DNA from: Vallitalea sp.
GTDB lineage: Bacteria > Bacillota > Clostridia > Lachnospirales > Vallitaleaceae
Length of the DNA: 64,000 bases
Reading direction: 5' to 3'
Assembly: GCA_025210235.1 (NCBI GenBank)
Contig: JAOASG010000028.1
Location: 1-64,000, forward strand
Under the pieces are notes generated by a model, which was not told the DNA's origin, did no database searches, and saw only the letters and a list, made by a program, of their open reading frames with translations. Of the stretch, positions 48,180 through 56,555 are shown piece by piece (within the stretch, counting starts at the first letter, position 1; every line of letters begins with the position of its first letter). The position numbers and the translations under genes are program-made.

Positions 48180-49917
48180 GACAATAAAACGAATTATTGA
48201 CTGGTGTGGGGAATTTAAGGGAAGACTTTATCTTGGATTTATTTTCTCACTTATGTCAACTTGGTTTATAGCAGCTCCAATTATGATAGCTTCCTATACA
48301 TTAGGTTTAATAATTGATGATGCAAGGGGAATTTCAAAGTTTAACGATAAGTGGATATGGCTATCTCTTGTGCTTATAGTCTTATTTATTTTTCTGCGAT
48401 TTATATTCGATTATCTTCGCGCAAAATATCAAGAAAGCATTAGTTATGAGCTTGTAGCAAGAGACAGATTAGCAGTTGGTGATATTCTTAAACGTGTTTC
48501 ATTAGGATATTTCCAAAAAGTTAATATTGGAGATATGTTAAATTCTGTAACAACTGGGCTTAATATTCTTGAAAATATGGGTATTAGAATGATAGATACA
48601 TTTATTGGAGGATATATAAGTTGTATTTGTTTGTTTTTATGCCTTGCTGTATTTAATCCATATGTGGCATTAATTGCAATTGCAGGTGTTGGTATTTCCT
48701 TTGTTTTCTTACTTGGAGTATCTAGGCATAGTATAAAAAATGCTCCTGTGGCAACGGCAGCAAACCGAGATATGTCAACGGCGGCTATAGAATATGCAAG
48801 GGGATTACCTATAGTAAAATCGTTTGGTCAAAGTGGTGTATCAGTTGCTGCAATGAAAGAAGCTTGTGCTGATAGTAAGAATATAAATATAAAAATTGAA
48901 TGGGGATTTATACCAAATAATTGTGGACATCTTCTGACATTAAAGTTGGCATCTGTGGGTTTTGTTGTAGCGGCTTCTTATCTTACTTTCATAGGTCAAA
49001 TGGAACTGCCAATTATGATTATGTTCTGTATGTTCTCATTCACAATTTTTGCGAAGATAGAAACTATCAGTGACTCAGCTCATGTACTTGGTGTTATTGA
49101 TGAAGCCATGGATCAACTTGATAATCTAAAAAATGAGGAATTCATAGACGAAGATGGCAGAAACATTTCACTTAATAATTATAATATTGACTTTGAAAAT
49201 GTATCATTTGCTTATGAAAACAATGAGGTTATAAAAAACGTATCTTTTAGAATAAAGGAAAATACAACAACAGCTATTGTAGGTCCATCTGGTAGTGGTA
49301 AAACTACAATTTGCTACCTTATTGCTAGGTTTTATGATGTAAGTAAAGGTATAATTAGAATAGGAGGTCACGATGTAAGAGAATTTACATGTGACAGCTT
49401 GTTATCTAATATCTCAATGGTATTTCAAAACGTATATCTTTTTAATGATACTATTCGTAAAAATATCTGTTTTGGAAAACCTAATGCCACAGAAGAAGAA
49501 ATGATTGATGCAGCAAAAAAATCTTGCTGTCACGAATTTATTATGGCACTTCCTCAAGGGTATGACACAGTTGTGGAAGAGGGGGGAGCATCTCTTTCCG
49601 GAGGCGAAAAACAACGTATTTCTATTGCAAGAGCGATCTTAAAAAATGCATCAATAGTTATACTAGATGAAGCTACTGCTTCAGTAGATCCTGAGAATGA
49701 GCATCTTATTCAATCAGCTATTTCAGAGCTTACAAAAGATAAGACAATTATAACCATTGCCCATCGATTATCGACTATTGAAAATGCTGATCAGATACTT
49801 GTAGTTGATGAAGGAAAAATAGTGGAAAAAGGTACACATACACAGCTTATTCAACAAAAAGGAGTTTATAAGAGATTTATTTCCATTCGCGAAGCTGCAG
49901 AAGGATGGAGTATATAA
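48172..49917 (+). CDS. ABC transporter, exporter-fold half-transporter (second of pair)
   Basis: 581 residues. Six-helix domain and an ATPase: Walker A GPSGSGKTT (about residues 370-378), Q-loop MVFQNVYLF, signature LSGGEKQRI, Walker B IVILDEATASVD and H-loop IAHR. The ATG has a perfect AAGGAGG within the end of its partner gene. The phrase MVFQNVYLFNDTI recurs in the second half-transporter of the third pair (56548-58287), which shows that second subunits are more like each other than like their partners. Last gene of the operon. Confidence 0.88.
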   Translation: MFKTIKRIIDWCGEFKGRLYLGFIFSLMSTWFIAAPIMIASYTLGLIIDDARGISKFNDKWIWLSLVLIVLFIFLRFIFDYLRAKYQESISYELVARDRLAVGDILKRVSLGYFQKVNIGDMLNSVTTGLNILENMGIRMIDTFIGGYISCICLFLCLAVFNPYVALIAIAGVGISFVFLLGVSRHSIKNAPVATAANRDMSTAAIEYARGLPIVKSFGQSGVSVAAMKEACADSKNINIKIEWGFIPNNCGHLLTLKLASVGFVVAASYLTFIGQMELPIMIMFCMFSFTIFAKIETISDSAHVLGVIDEAMDQLDNLKNEEFIDEDGRNISLNNYNIDFENVSFAYENNEVIKNVSFRIKENTTTAIVGPSGSGKTTICYLIARFYDVSKGIIRIGGHDVREFTCDSLLSNISMVFQNVYLFNDTIRKNICFGKPNATEEEMIDAAKKSCCHEFIMALPQGYDTVVEEGGASLSGGEKQRISIARAILKNASIVILDEATASVDPENEHLIQSAISELTKDKTIITIAHRLSTIENADQILVVDEGKIVEKGTHTQLIQQKGVYKRFISIREAAEGWSI

Positions 49918-49945
49918 ACTTTTATACTTAAGGACAATAAATAGA

Positions 49946-49982
49946 AATGGGCTATCTAGAATTTACATCTACATAGCCCATT
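49946..49982. terminator. Terminator between convergent ABC and SDR genes
   Basis: AATGGGCTAT (49946-49955) pairs with ATAGCCCATT (49973-49982), with a 17-base loop and a T-rich 3' side. Confidence 0.75.
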
Positions 49983-50008
49983 ATTCTTAATTATCGAATT
50001 TATTTTTA

Positions 50009-50731
50009 TTACGCATCTTGTTTAGTATCAGTAATAACTATTTGTCTTAGAGAAACTCCTTGTGGAAGTTCATAAGCAAATTTTATTGTTTTTGCAACGT
50101 CATTAGCTGTTATATTTACAGCTCCAACACTTTCTTTCCACTCATTATATCCTTTTTTAATATTCTCATCAGTCGTATGTCCTAATAACTCAGTAGATAC
50201 TGCACCTGGACAAATGGATAAAACTCTAACGTTAGAAGAAGATAATTCTTGTCTAGCGACTTCTGTTAGACCTGTAACTCCATACTTACTTGCGCAATAC
50301 GCAGCATGATTTGGAAATGGTTTTAAACCAGCTATTGAAGACAAATTAATGATAGTACCTGTTTGTCTTTCTTTCATATCATCCATAACAATTTGCATAC
50401 CGTTCATAACACCCATTACATTTACATTTAACATTTTTTGCCATTCTTTTGAATCTTGAGTAGCTAAATTTCCTAATAGCATAATACCTGCATTATTTAC
50501 TAATAGATCTGTTTTACCATACTTTTCTTCGGCTTCTCTAACAGCTAATTCAAATGAGGATTTGTCAGTAACATCTACTTTTTTACAAATAGTATTTGGA
50601 AGATTTAAAGCTTCCATACGTTCAACTCTACGTGCTAATAACAAAAGAGGATATCCATCTTTTGAAAACTCTTTAGCGAGTTCCATACCAAAACCAGAAC
50701 TAGCCCCTGTAATTACTACTAATTTTTTCAT
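50009..50731 (-). CDS. Short-chain dehydrogenase/reductase (SDR)
   Basis: 240 residues, classical SDR. Cofactor motif TGASSGFGMEL (residues 8-18, T-G-x-x-x-G-x-G), NNAGIM (about 84-89), and catalytic Ser with YCASKYG (Y-x-x-x-K, about 152-158). ARRVERM after the second strand suggests NADPH preference. The substrate is unknown; this subgroup (YdfG-like) often acts on small hydroxy acids or aldehydes. Ribosome binding site GGAGGG. A MerR-type promoter (50855-50885) lies upstream, with a palindromic repeat between promoter and gene. Confidence 0.9.
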   Translation of the reverse strand: MKKLVVITGASSGFGMELAKEFSKDGYPLLLLARRVERMEALNLPNTICKKVDVTDKSSFELAVREAEEKYGKTDLLVNNAGIMLLGNLATQDSKEWQKMLNVNVMGVMNGMQIVMDDMKERQTGTIINLSSIAGLKPFPNHAAYCASKYGVTGLTEVARQELSSSNVRVLSICPGAVSTELLGHTTDENIKKGYNEWKESVGAVNITANDVAKTIKFAYELPQGVSLRQIVITDTKQDA

Positions 50732-50763
50732 TTTTACTTCCCTCCATACATATTTTTTAGCTT

Positions 50764-50843
50764 AAGTAATTGTAACTACATTTAGCGTATTAATTAATAC
50801 AATATGCTTAATTGATTTAACTAATGATTAGTTTACAATTACC
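50764..50843. repeat. Palindromic repeat copy R4 in the SDR leader
   Basis: Ends GTAATTGTAACTA (from 50766) and TAGTTTACAATTAC (50829-50842) are inverted, and the inner ATACAATATGCTTAATTG resembles the ATACAATATGT arm of R1. It lies between the MerR-type promoter and the SDR start, so it would be transcribed in the 5' leader. Confidence 0.55.
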
Positions 50844-50854
50844 TGTATATATAT

Positions 50855-50885
50855 ATGGTATACCTTAGAGTTAACTCTAAGTCAA
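50855..50885 (-). promoter_or_regulatory. MerR-type promoter (NmlR/AdhR-like operator)
   Basis: On the minus strand: -35 TTGACT (50880-50885), a 19-bp spacer and -10 TACCAT (50855-50860). The spacer contains the palindrome CTTAGAGTTAACTCTAAG (50864-50881). Over-long spacers with a central dyad are the mark of MerR family activators, and this dyad resembles operators of the aldehyde-responsive NmlR/AdhR group. No merR gene is in the window. Confidence 0.7.
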
Positions 50886-50911
50886 GGATTTTTTTAATAA
50901 TGTGTTAGGTG

Positions 50912-51973
50912 TTAATTATTCTCATGAGGGCTTACAATATCATCAACCATAAAGTTAATAATCTTCTTAAACTTATCTTTATTTAATTTATAATAAAGTC
51001 TTTTGTTTTTCCCAGGTTCAATATCAATAATTCCAAGGGTAGATATTTTTTTTAGATGATAACTCATAGTTGCTGTAGTTATCCCAAAATAGTCAGCTAA
51101 TTCTTTTCCATACCATGATCTTTCACCAAGTAGTTTAATAATATTAAACCTATTTTCATCAGAAATTATTTTAATTAACTCTTTATATTCCAGTATCTTC
51201 ATATTATCATCAAAACGTTGTTCAAGACTATAACCATAAAATATAGTGTAAGTATTATCATTTACCCATATGCCAGACCCAAGTTCACTAAAGTATGAAA
51301 TATAGAATTTAGTATTTTTTTTCTTCAATTTATTTTTATCAGACATAAGTACAATATTTTCTATAAATTTATTATGATCTTTATCAAATAAATGCTGGTG
51401 GTCTTGAAGCTTTTGATTAATAAACGTTTTAATCTTTTGCTCTATGGACTCGAAATAACTATAATAATAATCGGTTAATGTATTAACTAATCTTTCTTTC
51501 ATAGCATCAGGATATTTAAAATAGTCCATATATATATCAATATTATCATAATTCAAAAGATCAAGTTCATTTTGAATCTCATCTTTAAAAATTTTTTCCA
51601 ATTCTAGTTTATCAATATTGTTTGGAACATTAAGTTCCAATTTATTAATTATTGCCTTTATAAAAGTGTCGCCTGACATTTTTCTTATGCTATCAAGAAA
51701 ATCTGGAATATTATCAATTCCTTTATCATCAGCATTAAAGGCTATGGAAAACAATCCTAAATAGAATTTACTACAGGTGTATTCAATATCTTTTTTTAAG
51801 ATTGGATTTATTGTTGCTTTAACATCATTAATATATTCTTCAATATCTTTATTTAGTTTAAATCTCTTGAAAAGATCATGTTTATTAAATGTATCAGTTT
51901 CTAGTATCCTTGTTATAGAAAATATTAAATCAAGTATAATGTTATATTTTATTTTATTAATCAATTTTATCAC
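50912..51973 (-). CDS. ArsR-type winged helix regulator with long N-terminal domain
   Basis: About 350 residues. The C-terminal 90 residues are an ArsR/SmtB-like winged helix (FNIIKLLGERSWYGKELADY, then FGITTATMSYHLKKISTLGI and IEPGKNKRLYYKLN). The N-terminal 250 residues are helical and Lys/Asp/Ile-rich, similar to the DUF5937-type sensor half of larger ArsR proteins. No metal-binding Cys pair is seen in the recognition helix. The open frame begins at GTG 51973, but GGAGTGAT is better spaced for TTG 51964. It follows the MFS gene by 6 bp and probably controls it. Confidence 0.75.
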   Translation of the reverse strand: MIKLINKIKYNIILDLIFSITRILETDTFNKHDLFKRFKLNKDIEEYINDVKATINPILKKDIEYTCSKFYLGLFSIAFNADDKGIDNIPDFLDSIRKMSGDTFIKAIINKLELNVPNNIDKLELEKIFKDEIQNELDLLNYDNIDIYMDYFKYPDAMKERLVNTLTDYYYSYFESIEQKIKTFINQKLQDHQHLFDKDHNKFIENIVLMSDKNKLKKKNTKFYISYFSELGSGIWVNDNTYTIFYGYSLEQRFDDNMKILEYKELIKIISDENRFNIIKLLGERSWYGKELADYFGITTATMSYHLKKISTLGIIDIEPGKNKRLYYKLNKDKFKKIINFMVDDIVSPHENN

Positions 51974-51979
51974 TCCATT

Positions 51980-53251
51980 TTAATCTACTGGAGCAGGTTG
52001 TGGAATTAGATTAGTTTCTTTTTTGAGCTTATTAGATTTGCTAATAATATAAGCTGCTATAAAGAACATACCAATACCTGCATATATAATTATAAATGAA
52101 GTTTCAATATAATCAAGTAATAATCCATGTAATAAGTAGCCAATTGGAGTTATTGCACTAGCAATTGTTACTATAAGTGAAATAACTCTTCCTCTATATT
52201 CGTTATCTGTTGTTTCTTGTAGATAAACTTCAAAAGGTATATTAATTAATACTATAATACAGCCTACTGCAAAAGAAATAATACCATAGTAAATTGGTGA
52301 AAAATATTGTATAGACATTAAACTAGTAAATATTACTGGAATACTACATGCAATAATTAGTATACCTAATAGTATTGTATATAGTCCTATTTTAATTGGT
52401 TTATATTTACCCATCTTATTAGCAAAAAGAATAGATATGAGTAATGAGCCTATACCAAGACAGGCTTGTATAATACCAAAGGATCTTTCTGAAATAGGGT
52501 ATTGTACTACAAGTATGTGAGGTATGACAACTGTAGTTGTAGTAAATAAGAAATTAAGTATTAGACAGGATTTAATAATAACCATTATTTCTGGTTTTGT
52601 TTTGATATAAGTAAATCCTTCTTTTATTTGGGAGAAAACTTCAATTTTTTTATTATTTGTTTTTATAGTATTTTTTCCAACTTTCCAGTAAAAATCAATA
52701 AACCCTTCTGATATAGTAGATAATATGAAAGATATTCCATTAAATAATATAAACATAGTTGGATGTACTAAGGCATACACAGCACCTCCAATAACAGGGC
52801 CTATGATTGTGGATAAGCTTCTAATAGAATGATTATATGAATTTATTTTTCCTATGTTTTCATCATCAACTAGATTGGGTACTGATGCATCAAAGCTAGT
52901 TGAGAATAGTATATTAAGTATTGAAAGTAATACTGTTGACATATATATGATCCATATTTGTAAGCCGAAGATAGTACTTAGCACAAAAGCAATTAACATA
53001 ACAATACCACTTAAAAAGTCTGTTATTAAGACCATTTTCTTTCTATCCAATCTATCAGCAATAACACCACCTATAGGTCCAAAAATAAGGATTGGTATTG
53101 TTGACAAAAGAATGCTAATTGAGAAATTTAGTCCAGATTTAGTTACTTTTAGTATATATAAGCTCATAGCAAATGCATAAATACGTGTTCCAAATAATGA
53201 TACCAATTTACCGAATAGAAATAATATCATATTTTTTTTTGTCTTATTCAT
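51980..53251 (-). CDS. MFS transporter (macrolide-efflux type)
   Basis: 423 residues with about twelve transmembrane helices. The helix 2-3 loop GGVIADRLDRKKMVLITDF (about residues 60-78) is the MFS motif A. The overall pattern (LVSLFGTRIYAFAMSLYILK at the start, NEYRGRVISL near residue 350) matches MefA/MFS_3-like drug exporters. It is the first gene of a two-gene operon with an ArsR-type regulator. The promoter at 53415-53443 is perfect, and a palindromic repeat (53273-53374) lies in its leader. The substrate is unknown, possibly a toxic natural product. Confidence 0.87.
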   Translation of the reverse strand: MNKTKKNMILFLFGKLVSLFGTRIYAFAMSLYILKVTKSGLNFSISILLSTIPILIFGPIGGVIADRLDRKKMVLITDFLSGIVMLIAFVLSTIFGLQIWIIYMSTVLLSILNILFSTSFDASVPNLVDDENIGKINSYNHSIRSLSTIIGPVIGGAVYALVHPTMFILFNGISFILSTISEGFIDFYWKVGKNTIKTNNKKIEVFSQIKEGFTYIKTKPEIMVIIKSCLILNFLFTTTTVVIPHILVVQYPISERSFGIIQACLGIGSLLISILFANKMGKYKPIKIGLYTILLGILIIACSIPVIFTSLMSIQYFSPIYYGIISFAVGCIIVLINIPFEVYLQETTDNEYRGRVISLIVTIASAITPIGYLLHGLLLDYIETSFIIIYAGIGMFFIAAYIISKSNKLKKETNLIPQPAPVD

Positions 53252-53272
53252 ATTATCATACCTTTCATTTTA

Positions 53273-53374
53273 GGTAATCACAAATTAGGAGATTTCAATT
53301 TTTTACAAATAATATATAGGTTTTGTATTAAAGGATCTCTTGAATTTAGTTTTGCAATTACTTACGAATTCTTG
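53273..53374. repeat. Palindromic repeat copy R2 in the MFS leader
   Basis: GTAATCACAAATTA at the left end and TAGTTTTGCAATTAC at the right end are imperfect inverted repeats; inside, TTTTTTACAAA and TTTTGTATTAAAGG pair as in R1. It lies between the promoter (53415-53443) and the MFS start (53251). Confidence 0.5.
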
Positions 53375-53414
53375 AATTTAAATTTATGTTATATAACAAT
53401 CTAATATAATATAT

Positions 53415-53443
53415 ATTATATGAGTATATAATATATATGTCAA
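53415..53443 (-). promoter_or_regulatory. Promoter of the MFS-ArsR operon
   Basis: On the minus strand: -35 TTGACA (53438-53443), 17-bp spacer, -10 TATAAT (53415-53420): perfect consensus. Confidence 0.8.
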
Positions 53444-53460
53444 TAAAAAGTTTAATATAA

Positions 53461-53491
53461 AAAAGTCTATTCTTAGAAGATATAGACTTTT
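53461..53491 (-). terminator. Terminator of the 303-aa gene
   Basis: AAAAGTCTAT (53461-53470) pairs with ATAGACTTTT (53482-53491). On the minus strand it follows the gene ending at 53579 and carries a T-rich tail. Confidence 0.65.
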
Positions 53492-53578
53492 TATAAATCA
53501 CAATTTGTATTTTTATTGGTTAGTACATTATTAAAGATAATATTTTAGCAAAATTACTTAATATTTAATAAGTATTTA

Positions 53579-54490
53579 TCAAGAATAATTTAAGATAGAC
53601 ATGATATTTTCTATGGTGTGTATAGTTTGATTCATGCCATTGTTATCCTTTTCATATTGGTACCTGCTACCGTAATAATTACCTAGATGTTTTGTTAAAT
53701 CCTCTATTATTTTATTTTTATTTATGTCATCATTATAATAATTTGAAAATTTGCCTGAAAAATATGATTGCTCATTAGCATAGAAGCTTCTTTTACGGGC
53801 TATTATTTCGTCCTTATATCTATACTTTGTTTCTTTTCCAAGACCTATGACCATATAATCTGGAGTCATTTCTTCCATAATTAAGCGTCTACTTTCTGTA
53901 TTAAAATGTTTATATTCAGAAATAAGATTGTTGAATCCTTCTTTTAATTCATCTGTTACTAATGTATTATTCAGATGTCTCAAGGCTACTTCGGATGCTT
54001 GTATATAAGAGAATGACTCCACAGAATATCCTCGGTATCCATCTAAAGAGTTTAATTGATCTAATGGAGAGGTTATATTTTTTAATTTTTTTTGGATTAT
54101 ATTAACTTTTTCTTCATTAATCCCATTTTTTTTAAGATAGTTAGAAAACACTTCCCATTGATTTTCTGTATTATCTTCAAAAGGACTTCTACCACCATCT
54201 ATTGCTTTTGCACAAAAAGGTAACTTGGTATAATCTCTTATTCTATACTCTTCTGGAAGTTCTCTTATTTCATCATTAGATATATTTACAAATACATCTT
54301 TATTGTTTAATTCATTAACTACTTCTTTTGCTTCACGTAAGATAGTCTTACCCTTATTACTTATCGATACAATTATGCTATTATCTTTATTTGAAGATAG
54401 ATTCTTAGAGTCTTTATTCGCTTTTGTATCATTATTTTTATACGTATAATTATATAACACATAATTATGATTATCATTATATACTCGCAT
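53579..54490 (-). CDS. Hypothetical protein of unknown family
   Basis: 303 residues, not recognised. There is no signal peptide or membrane segment. The N-terminal 40 residues are polar and Asn-rich (low complexity). A basic/helical middle (ISNKGKTILREAKEVVNEL) is followed by an acidic-aromatic domain containing LPEEYRIRDYTKLPF, then ENQWEVFSNYLKKNG and SFSYIQASEVALRHLNNTL. The SISNKGKT..E opening resembles cytoplasmic proteins encoded near flagellar or toxin loci in clostridia, but I cannot name it. It has a good ribosome binding site (AAGGAG), its own terminator and long flanking gaps, so it is probably monocistronic. Confidence 0.65.
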   Translation of the reverse strand: MRVYNDNHNYVLYNYTYKNNDTKANKDSKNLSSNKDNSIIVSISNKGKTILREAKEVVNELNNKDVFVNISNDEIRELPEEYRIRDYTKLPFCAKAIDGGRSPFEDNTENQWEVFSNYLKKNGINEEKVNIIQKKLKNITSPLDQLNSLDGYRGYSVESFSYIQASEVALRHLNNTLVTDELKEGFNNLISEYKHFNTESRRLIMEEMTPDYMVIGLGKETKYRYKDEIIARKRSFYANEQSYFSGKFSNYYNDDINKNKIIEDLTKHLGNYYGSRYQYEKDNNGMNQTIHTIENIMSILNYS

Positions 54491-54700
54491 TTCCTCACTC
54501 CTTAAATTTTTAAAATATTATACTTTTAAAACACTTAAAATTCTCATTATAAATTAAATATAGTTAAGTTTATTAATGTACTATATAATATCGGAATTTA
54601 AACTTATAATATTTAATAAAAAATAAAATATTTAATTTATTTAATTATAATGTTTTAATAAACTGTTGAATATCTATAAAAATGGTATTAAATTAATATT

Positions 54701-54750
54701 GAAAATAATAATCATTTTCATTGACAGCAATAAAAAAGTGTGTATATAAT
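54701..54750 (+). promoter_or_regulatory. Fur box and promoter of the third ABC pair
   Basis: GAAAATAATAATCATTTTC (54701-54719) matches the Fur consensus at 16 of 19 positions and is a near-perfect dyad. It is followed directly by -35 TTGACA (54721-54726), an 18-bp spacer and -10 TATAAT (54745-54750). The 54491-54700 stretch holds nothing else that I recognise. Confidence 0.78.
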
Positions 54751-54785
54751 ATAAAAAATACCAATTATTAGAAAGGGATGAATTA

Positions 54786-56555
54786 ATGGGTGTATTTAAG
54801 AGAGTTTTAAGATATGCAAATGAATATAGAGATAAGCATATTATATCAATTTTATTAATTTTTGGTAGTGTTATTGTACAGATTATTCCATATTTATTAG
54901 CATATCATATATTGGCAACTTTTATTGAAGGAGATGGTGGCTCACTTCAGTATATAATTGCTATGTCTGTTGGTATTGGAGTTGCTTTATGGTTAAAAAC
55001 ATTGTTGCTTGGGAAAGGCTTAAGTGCTTCTCATGAAGTAGCCTATGATACTTTAATGGGGATGCGTATTGCCTTTGCTGAAAAATTAATCAAATTACCA
55101 ATGGGAAAAATTCAAGATAAAGGTACAGGATCTTATAAAAAGAATTTTGTGGATGATATTGAGCAAGTTGAACTAGTATTAGCTCATATGATACCTGAAG
55201 GGTTACCATATGTGATAAGTCCCATAGTTGTGTTTGTTGTTTTATTAATAGTCGATTGGAGGTTAGCATTATTATCTTTAGGATCTATTCCTTTTGGCTT
55301 AATTGCAATGGTTATTATGATGTCAACGGGTATGAAAAAGATGGAAGCTTATTATAGATCGGAAGAAAGAATGAATAAAACCATTATTGAATATATAGCT
55401 GGTATGGAAGTAATTAAAATATTCAATAGGACAACTAGCTCATTTGAGAAATACTCAAAAAATGTAAAAGATTATAGAGATTTCACTCTAGATTGGTTTA
55501 ATGATAGTTGGACTTATATGGCTATTTATTCAGCAGTATTACCATGTACTATTTTATTATTATTACCAGTTGGTTTACACTTTTATTTAAGTGGTACGTT
55601 AGAACTTAGCACGTTCCTTTTCTCCTTAATGCTAACAATGAGTATTGGAATTCCTCTTGTTAAGTTAGTGGAATTTTTACCTACGATTCCTAATCTTAAA
55701 TTTAAGATAAATGAATTGGAGAAAATATTTGAAGGTGATGAAGTTAAGGCAATTGATAGGAGAATAAAACCAGCTGATTATACTGTTACTTATTCAGATG
55801 TAACTTTTGCCTATAATGAAGTTAATGTTATAAAAAATGTTAGTTTTAAAGTAAATGAAAATACTGTTACAGCAATTGTTGGGGAATCGGGAAGCGGTAA
55901 AAGTACATTAGCAAAACTATTGGTAAAATTTTGGGATGTTAATTCTGGTAAAATAGAGATTGGTGGGGTTAATATTTGTGATATGTCTATGGATAGATTA
56001 ATGAATTTAGTAAGTTATGTATCACAAGATACATTTCTATTTGATATTCCTATAATGGAAAATATTAGAATAGGTAGACCAGATGCTACAGATGAAGAAG
56101 TAATAGAGGCAGCTAAATTAGCACAGTGTCATGAATTTATTAGTAAATTAGGTAAAGGATATCATACAATGCCAGGGGATTCTGGAGATAAATTATCAGG
56201 TGGCGAAAAACAACGAATTACAATAGCTAGAGCTATTTTGAAAAATTCACCTATTATTATATTAGATGAAGCGACGTCTTCAACAGATTCAGAAAATGAA
56301 GATAAAATTCAAGACGCTTTAAATAGCCTAATTCAAGATAAAACGCTTATTGTTATTGCTCATAGATTATCAACAATTGTTGAAGCTGATCAAATACTTG
56401 TTATGAATGAAGGTATTTTAAGTGACAATGGTACACATGAACAATTATTGAATACTTCATTAAAATATCGTCAATTATGGGATGCTCATAATGATGCCAT
56501 ATCATGGGATATTAAAGTTAGTAATAAACTAACAGAGGAGGGCAAATATGCTTAA
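54786..56555 (+). CDS. ABC transporter, exporter-fold half-transporter (first of third pair)
   Basis: 589 residues. Six-helix membrane domain (KHIISILLIFGSVIVQIIPY start) and an ATPase with Walker A GESGSGKST (about residues 366-374), Q-loop YVSQDTFLF, signature LSGGEKQRI, Walker B IIILDEATSSTD and H-loop IAHR. Its Fur box and promoter directly precede it. It overlaps its partner by 8 bp. This pair has no adjacent AraC gene. Iron-regulated import of a chelate is the favoured role. Confidence 0.88.
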   Translation: MGVFKRVLRYANEYRDKHIISILLIFGSVIVQIIPYLLAYHILATFIEGDGGSLQYIIAMSVGIGVALWLKTLLLGKGLSASHEVAYDTLMGMRIAFAEKLIKLPMGKIQDKGTGSYKKNFVDDIEQVELVLAHMIPEGLPYVISPIVVFVVLLIVDWRLALLSLGSIPFGLIAMVIMMSTGMKKMEAYYRSEERMNKTIIEYIAGMEVIKIFNRTTSSFEKYSKNVKDYRDFTLDWFNDSWTYMAIYSAVLPCTILLLLPVGLHFYLSGTLELSTFLFSLMLTMSIGIPLVKLVEFLPTIPNLKFKINELEKIFEGDEVKAIDRRIKPADYTVTYSDVTFAYNEVNVIKNVSFKVNENTVTAIVGESGSGKSTLAKLLVKFWDVNSGKIEIGGVNICDMSMDRLMNLVSYVSQDTFLFDIPIMENIRIGRPDATDEEVIEAAKLAQCHEFISKLGKGYHTMPGDSGDKLSGGEKQRITIARAILKNSPIIILDEATSSTDSENEDKIQDALNSLIQDKTLIVIAHRLSTIVEADQILVMNEGILSDNGTHEQLLNTSLKYRQLWDAHNDAISWDIKVSNKLTEEGKYA

